The notes under the pieces: model-generated
What the model was told of the DNA's origin: nothing
Database searches by the model: none
The model's input: only the letters and a program-made list of their open reading frames with translations
Assembly (NCBI GenBank): GCA_900155495.1
Contig: FTLJ01000196.1
Coordinates: forward strand, 1-12,286
Origin: Porogramme epimiltina
Taxonomy: Eukaryota > Basidiomycota > Agaricomycetes > Polyporales > Polyporaceae
Direction: 5' to 3'
DNA: 12,286 nucleotides
Shown here: positions 7,202 through 12,286 of the stretch, piece after piece
How positions within the stretch are numbered: position 1 is the stretch's first letter
Layout of the letters: every line of letters starts with the position of its first letter
Translations under genes and position numbers: made by a program

Positions 7202-10200
7202 TCACCAGTGCGCGCCGCCGTGCTGCACGAGAACCGGCTTGACTTTTTCGTTCGTGTACAGGTCGTACGCCGCGGGACCGCCGTTCCACGAGAGGCAGCA
7301 ACTGGAGGTCGCCTCGGGCGCTGAGAACTACCTCAGGTACAGCTCGTCCATAGGATCCCGCCGCCGCCCCTGCAAACCTTGCAGATATGCCTGAGGGACA
7401 AGAGTCGGGGGCGTTGTTGCCGACGTCGACGTCACAGAGGGCTCAGTCTTGACAGACACCGAGAGCGAGGCGTTCAATGACAGAGTCAATGGCAATGAGA
7501 ACGTCCGTGGCGAGGTGCCGGGCTTAGAGGAGGACGACGAGTGTGTGTATGGGGTGGGGTCGCGGTAGCCGGACAGGCCCATATGGTGGATGCTGGGGAT
7601 CTGGCTAGGAAGAGGCGGCGGCGGCGGGTGGGACGACGTCGGGCGGAACGAGTAGTTAGCCGACTCGCACGCGCTGCGGGGTGAGGACAGGCGTTCTGCG
7701 GGGCGATGTAGGGGTAGAGGTGTGGATGGGCGAGCGCGAGGGTGGAGGAGTCCATCTGCCACTTTGGGGGCTCTGTGCCCCACGGCATTGGCGAGGGGGG
7801 GGGTTGCATCGCGACGCCGGCGTAGACGGGTATTGGGCCCCGCGTGCCCGGGAAGTCGGGACTCAGGGGCGAGACCGCGGTCGTCGCGGTCGTCAGCGTG
7901 CCGGCGTCGACCTCGACGGGCGCGTGCGAGGGGAGGCGTCGTCCGTGGTGGCGAGCTCTTTGATGTCCCGCGTGAACAGGGTGGACATGGGGCGGATGCT
8001 GAGCCCGACAAAGCCCGTCTTTGTCGGCGGGACGCTGCTGGGCGAACCCCCACCAAGCCGAGCGTCTAAACGGTAGTAGGCGTCGAGTGATGATGGCTCA
8101 TCTCGCTCCACCCGTCCGAAAGTGGTGCGGTGTAAGGAGCCTTCGCGGCGAGGTGCATCGACGACGATGGCGTGGTTGCGATGGACAGTTCAGGAGCGCT
8201 GTTACTCACGCATCCCGCTCGAGGCTGACACGGACGAGCCCGTGGATGAGGAAGGAGGCGAGGAAGCGGGTGAACCTGAGTCATAAGAACCGCTCGAGCC
8301 GACGGAGTCCCCGACTAGACTTGGGGGCAATGAAGGGACCGGAACGCGGTGGGTAGAACCTTGGCGGGGGCGGGAATACAGTGCTGGAAGAGGTGGTGGC
8401 TGGGCCACGAACGCGTCATTAGAGAAGGCGGGGACGAGTGGCGGAGGCGAGCTGGGCGACGTGCGATCCTTGCTGTTGTTGAAGAGCCTCATGAACCGCT
8501 TTTCCCTCTCGCAACTTGTCTCATCGGGCCGGATCTCCTGGCAGTGGCATCGGAGGGACGCGACGCTGGGGCGAGTCGAAAGTGCTCCTTTCTTTCCCTC
8601 CCGCGCTGCTCGACTGGGTACGTCCTTGTGCGCGGAACGAGTCGCCATCGATCTCGGATATCACGGTCTTGGACGTGCTTGCATACGGGCTCGAGATCGT
8701 CGGATGCGCCGTCACGCTCCGAGCCCGCGCTTGGGTCTGCACCTCCTCCAACGAGATGAGCTTGAGCGCCTCAGTTGTGTTCTCCCGCGTCGGAAGTCCA
8801 CCCATGGTCATCGCCGAGAGCGCAGTGTCCCTGTTACGAGGAGCGACCGGGATCGCGCCCGGTGTTACCGGAGATTACTGATAACTGTTGAGTTTGCCAA
8901 GGGCATCCGGGTGGAGAGAAGCCTCGTCGACCGACATGAGCGAGGAGATGCCTTTGGCCCCGACGCTGCGGTGGATAGAGGAGGAGCCGTTCAAGCTGGG
9001 GTTGACTGAAGTGTTAGACGTGCCTGGGGTCACGCTGAGAGTGGTGGTCGACCAGAATTGCGACATGCTACTGCTAGGAGTTGTGTCCGTGAGGGTCGCG
9101 TTCGATTCGCTTCGTTTCACCCCGAACGACGTCTGGTTAGGGGACGGCGGCGGGGGACCGTGCTCCTGAGCCCAGATCAGGTCTGAGTTGGCATAGGGGT
9201 GCGTAAACTCATAGTGATGAGTGGCGGGGCGAGTGGGCGTGAGACCCGGGAGTGAACGATCGTCTCCATAAATGTCTCCATGTGGCGGGGTGTCCGTTCA
9301 CGTAATGGGTGAAGCCGTAGACGAGGCGAAGGCATCCATGGGGCTCACGTTGGAAGGCATCCGAGCACGCAGCCGTGGAAGTGAGATATATCGTAACGAC
9401 TGTGGGGACTGGTGGGCGGCGAGCGAGGCAGTTGACATGGATGCTTGGGCGAGCGCACTGGGAGAAAGGAATGGCGCTAAGCGGGACGCATCTGAAAGCA
9501 AGAAGGGAAAAAACATACGCTAGGGCAGAGAAAGCGGAGGCCGCATCGAAGGACTGCTTGCCTTTGCCTGAACAGACCGAATCGAGGGCTTGGACGCGCC
9601 TCGCCACTGGTGCACAACAGGCCCCATCCCTTCTTGTTGGTGAGATCCTTCTTCTTGGACCGCTTCGACGGCTCTTCTAGGACGCTCTTGGAGAGTGGAA
9701 GCGCATTTTGGGCCCGTACATGCTGATCCGGGGCTCCACTTCTTCGGGGTCGATTAGGGAGTCGTCATGCTCTTCTGGCGGGAGGCTCTGGTACTGAGAT
9801 ACTCTACGACCCGGAGGACGAGTGTGCATCGATCTCGAGGTCGAGACTGCTTGCATTAGGAAAGTTGACACGCCCCCTGTCGGTGATAGGAGAACGGGGC
9901 TCGGGGAGGGAAGAGGGATAACTTTTGAGGCTCTAGGGGAAGCGGAAGGAGTGGGGGTGGGGATCAAGGAAGGGCCTGTCTCGAGGAAGTGGGGAGAAGT
10001 GGGGATGGCTGTAGACCGAGGGCGAGTCGGAAAACTCGGGGGAGGTAAAACGGCCGCGGAGGAGAAGATGCCTGAGGGGGTCGTCATGGGCGGGGAGGTC
10101 GGTGGGAGGGTTCATGGCGATCATGAAGAGACGGTCCTTTGAGCGCGGAGAAGGGTGAAAGGGGCGTGTCGTAAAAGAGAAGGACGGAGAGGTCGACGGC

Positions 10201-10450
10201 CATGAGAGGACCTGGACGGAGAGCAGCTCGGACTTGGTGTCGCGGTTCAAGAGGCGGACGCCCTCGAGCCAGATCGTGTGCGCGGGATCCTAGGTGGCTC
10301 GCACCTGTGTCGGCCTCCACTTCTGTCCCCGCTCCTACGTCTCTGTCGCGCTCCTTGCTGCTGATGTCCTTCATATCTGGTCGCGGCGATGTCCGCGAGC
10401 GACGTGGTGTCGACATCCTGCTCGATCTCCACCTCCATGCCCTCCTGCAG
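7202..10450 (-). pseudogene. Long broken gene for a Ser/Pro-rich protein of unknown function
   Basis: I do not recognise the family. One minus-strand frame runs from 9516 to 8521 (about 330 codons), broken only by TGA 9298 and TAA 8875; it includes HHYEFTHPYANSDLIWAQEH, KRSESNATLTDTTP and ALKLISLEEVQTQARARS. After TGA 8521 a frameshift leads to REKRFMRLFNNSKDRTSP and a Ser/Pro tract to about 8205, then, across further frame changes, GFVGLSIRPMSTLFTRDIKE (about 8015-7955), GTEPPKWQMDSSTLALAHPH (about 7780-7720), and a last frame ending GGPAAYDLYTNEKVKPVLVQ before TGA 7202, with TAG at 7328 inside. Upstream, 10087-9677 encodes PEEHDDSLIDPEEVEPRISM, and 10340-10190 encodes RGQKWRPTQVRAT, then TAG 10290, then DPAHTIWLEGVRLLNRDTKS. 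About 10440-10370 gives MEVEIEQDVDTTSLADIAAT. Low-complexity linkers with conserved-looking islands suggest a scaffold or signalling protein; two adjacent genes cannot be excluded. Confidence 0.62.
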
Positions 10451-10723
10451 TCTGCAGATCCGCGAAAGTCCGACAGGGGCGCGAGAACGCGAGGTGGTGT
10501 GATCCTAGACGTGGCCGAATGTGCTTGTAGAGGAACGTGTGCCCGTGCGGCGCGACAAACAGCGCGTGGTGGATCAAGATGCTGGATTAACCTGTGGAAC
10601 CCAACAGAGGCAGCGGGAGGACGACGCTGATAGCTGATCAGTGAGGATCTGCGAGGAAGAAATGGTAGTGCCCACAGATGCAGTAATAGGGGAGGGCTAT
10701 TTTGCTGGAGGTTGCAACTGTCT
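10451..10723. other. Gap between the Ser/Pro-rich pseudogene and the cyclin fragment
   Basis: The minus strand around 10570-10510 reads HHALFVAPHGHTFLYKHI, which looks protein-like and could be a further exon of the Ser/Pro-rich gene, but it is in a different frame from the next block and has no visible splice junction. Nothing else is recognised. Confidence 0.3.
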
Positions 10724-11082
10724 TCACCTTGCCCGAGATTGTAGCCTGGGATGATAGCGATCGCTTGAGAAGCCTGAGCAGGCGTGCTTGGTCACCGGGG
10801 GCGGTATAGGCTTCAGTGGCGACGTGGACGGGGACTGTTGCATATTGCCGGCGAAGGCGGTGGAGGAGACCGCGCCGGGTCGGTAGGGTGTGGTGGAGGG
10901 CATGGGGGAGGGGCCGCCGGGGAGCAGGAGAACGTACGTGGGATACGGCCCGTGGCTCTTCAATGCGTTGGAGAATGTAGAGGCTGGCGAAGGCTACGGA
11001 GGAGTGGAGGCGCGTGCGGTGGAGAGCGTGCACGGTAAAGTTGGCAAGGGGCGGCAACGGGGCGGGGGGTGCAGTCGTCGAG
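10724..11082 (-). pseudogene. Fragment of a Pcl/Pho80-type cyclin
   Basis: From about 11060 the minus strand reads PPLANFTVHALHRTRLHSSV followed by AFASLYILQR, the first helices of the cyclin box in fungal cyclins that partner Pho85-like kinases (family pattern: HRTRL.SSV..A.LYLLQRLK). At 10964 one extra base breaks the frame; the next frame resumes with LK, as the family does, but then leaves the consensus. It stays open to a stop at 10724 as a Pro/Ser-rich sequence resembling a cyclin tail, so the rest of the cyclin box is probably deleted. The match covers about 30 residues, so the family call is fair and the subfamily call weaker. It is upstream of, and on the same strand as, the Ser/Pro-rich pseudogene. 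Confidence 0.6.
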
Positions 11083-11159
11083 AGAGGTGAAAACCCTCAG
11101 TCTGGAGACCAGGCCGTCAGCGTGGTCCAGTCACCAGGCCAAGCAGCCGGAAACCGTAG

Positions 11160-11320
11160 GACGCTATGGACAGACGCACGCCTGGTATACCAGGCGGGCT
11201 GACCAAATGCACTCAAGTGCACGTCACTAGGTGAACCGAGCTGCAATTGGCAGACGTTGCGAACGGGCGCACGCCTGGTATGCCAGGCGGGCCGTTTGCA
11301 TGTACTTTGAAGTACACCTC
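11160..11320 (+). repeat. Two-copy palindrome-plus-hairpin module, 93-base spacing
   Basis: Copy 1 has the perfect palindrome GCCTGGTATACCAGGC (11180-11195) followed by a TGCACT/AGTGCA hairpin (11208-11221). Copy 2 has GCCTGGTATGCCAGGC (11273-11288, one mismatched pair) followed by TGTACTT/AAGTACA (11301-11316). Both copies are preceded by CGCACG, and GGCGGGC overlaps the end of the palindrome in both. The third stem pair of the second hairpin changes from C-G to T-A on both sides. Confidence 0.8.
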
Positions 11321-11601
11321 GTACGTGGTTGCGAGCGGGGAGGTGGCGCAAGGAGGGCAATTGGGTGGGCGACGGGCAGGCAGGAGAAAAAGGAGGAAAG
11401 ACAGTGTTGGAAGCACCAACCTCGGACTGGTATGAGGTATGACGGTAGTTATCGGACTTTATTCATGAGTGTTCTCACCATCAATGATCACGCGTGATCA
11501 CTCATGATCACTCACTTTCACTCGCTTTCACTCGCTTTCATCGACAGTCACCAGATATCATCCACTTTCACTCGTTATAACACATTTGTTGAGGCTTGAC
11601 G

Positions 11602-11823
11602 CTGCTCATCCGTGTTTTCTGTGTTTCACCTGCATTCATCCATAGCTACTAAGGCGCTTGAATACACGGGTCTACACACATTCACATACAATCATTCACG
11701 ATCATCCGTGATCTGCTCATCCGTGTTTTCTGTGTTTCACTCGCATTCATCCATAGCTACTAAGGCGCCCGAATACCCGGGTTTATGCATGTTCACATAC
11801 ATTCATTCACAATCATCCATGAT
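11602..11823 (+). repeat. 111-base tandem duplication
   Basis: CTGCTCATCCGTGTTTTCTG at 11602 recurs at 11713, and the similarity continues through CATTCATCCATAGCTACTAA to the end of each unit (ATCATCC(G/A)TGAT), giving two full 111-base copies with scattered substitutions. Confidence 0.9.
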
Positions 11824-11861
11824 CACCTGATCACATCCCCTCGTGTTTTAAATCATCCACT
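11821..11861 (+). repeat. Direct repeat of the window's right end (12245-12286)
   Basis: GATCAC(C/T)TGATCACAT, then CCCCTCGTGTTTT, then ATCCACT occurs at 11821-11861 and again at 12245-12286 with a few changes and one extra base. A partial inverted copy (CCCTCG, ATCCACTTTCATTCA) is read on the minus strand at about 12216-12183. Confidence 0.85.
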
Positions 11862-12120
11862 TTCATCCACTTTCATTCAGTGAGAGAAGAAAAATCTGTC
11901 TCGGCGTAGTGAATGAATACGAGTGAACACAATGCTATCAATCAAGGTGGGCGCCTAAGCGTCCCTAAATGAATTCGATGAACATCAATGAACACGAATG
12001 ATCATGAGTGATCATATGACTAAGCCATACCGCCTACTCCGCACCGGACTGGTCTGCTCTGCGGATGAAACCCTGTGAAAGCCAATGAACGGGCCATAAT
12101 TTTAATGAACATCTAATGAA

Positions 12121-12150
12121 CACGGATGAACACGGATGAACACGGATGAA
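12121..12150 (+). repeat. Three perfect copies of a 10-mer
   Basis: CACGGATGAA is repeated three times without change; on the other strand it matches the TTCATCCGTG words of the left half of the element. Confidence 0.9.
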
Positions 12151-12158
12151 AATGCATG

Positions 12159-12180
12159 ATCACACGTGATCACGTGTGAT
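12159..12180. repeat. Perfect 22-base palindrome
   Basis: The half-arm ATCACACGTGA (12159-12169) is followed directly by its exact reverse complement. It contains two CACGTG-type cores and a central TGATCA. A related 16-base palindrome, TGATCACGCGTGATCA, lies near the left end at 11485-11500. Confidence 0.9.
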
Positions 12181-12286
12181 TGTGAATGAAAGTGGATGAT
12201 TCAGGTAAAACGAGGGAATAAAGTCCGAAAACCCGCCTCATAGTGATCACTTGATCACATTCCCCTCGTGTTTTCAACCATCCACT

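Larger units (their letters stand above)
11431..12242. repeat. Non-coding inverted-repeat element, about 812 bases, possibly a MITE-like or satellite unit
   Basis: The left end reads TATGAGG (11431-11437) then TCGGACTTTATTC (11452-11464). The right end on the other strand reads TATGAGG (12242-12236) then TCGGACTTTATTC (12228-12216). The left half is rich in TTCAT/TTCAC words and the right half in ATGAA/GTGAA words, so the whole block is a loose inverted repeat full of TGATCA. No convincing protein is encoded and no target-site duplication is evident at these borders. Sequence beyond 12242 resembles the interior, so this may be one unit of a larger array. Confidence 0.6.

Noticed and set aside
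6672..7301. Minus-strand open frame of 209 codons
   Set aside because: Low-complexity Arg/Pro-rich reading of GC-rich DNA with no family motif.
11612..11830. Plus-strand 72-codon frame
   Set aside because: It is a reading of the 111-base tandem duplication, and the peptide simply repeats itself.
12025..12060. tRNA-like hairpin (CCGCA...TGCGG)
   Set aside because: Only one weak stem with interrupted inner pairs; no T-loop consensus or anticodon arm.
11480..12286. CRISPR array
   Set aside because: Repeats are irregular, overlapping and in both orientations, without constant repeat/spacer alternation, and the DNA is eukaryotic.

Overview
The window reads as nuclear DNA of a filamentous fungus, most likely a basidiomycete of the Agaricomycetes. 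This is inferred from the GC-rich exons, very short introns (46 to 70 bases, GT..AG, CTAAC-type branch sites) and recognisable pieces of a fungal alpha-1,3-glucan synthase, a cytosolic methionyl-tRNA synthetase and a Pcl-type cyclin. Nothing suggests a bacterial or viral origin.

Almost every recognisable gene is broken, and all of them lie on the minus strand. From low to high coordinate: a decayed alpha-1,3-glucan synthase (20-1260), with a piece of the same family's glycosyltransferase domain placed upstream of the amylase-like domain instead of downstream (1303-1636); a cluster of GAGCCGGCTC palindromes (1853-2000); a probable C-terminal scrap of a type-B carboxylesterase (2130-2267); GC-rich sequence without a clear gene; one apparently intact two-exon gene for a 311-residue coiled-coil, Ser/Pro-rich protein (3021-4013); a diverged repeat (copy A, 4170-4370); an unprocessed methionyl-tRNA synthetase pseudogene with its introns (4725-6132); a second copy of the repeat (copy B, 6300-6560); GC-rich sequence; a long broken Ser/Pro-rich gene of unknown function (7202-10450); a cyclin fragment (10724-11082); a two-copy hairpin module (11160-11320); and an AT-richer block of nested direct and inverted repeats with terminal inverted repeats (11431-12242) that seems to continue past the window.

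The genes do not form a pathway. The unusual points are collective: one-strand orientation of unrelated host-gene fragments, a shuffled domain order in the glucan synthase remnant, and stop codons that sit at Gln, Trp or Arg positions as single C-to-T or G-to-A changes. This fits either capture and shuffling of host fragments by a mobile element, or a rearranged duplicated segment decaying under transition-biased mutation. The sequence alone does not decide between them. Family assignments are from recognised motifs without a database search.
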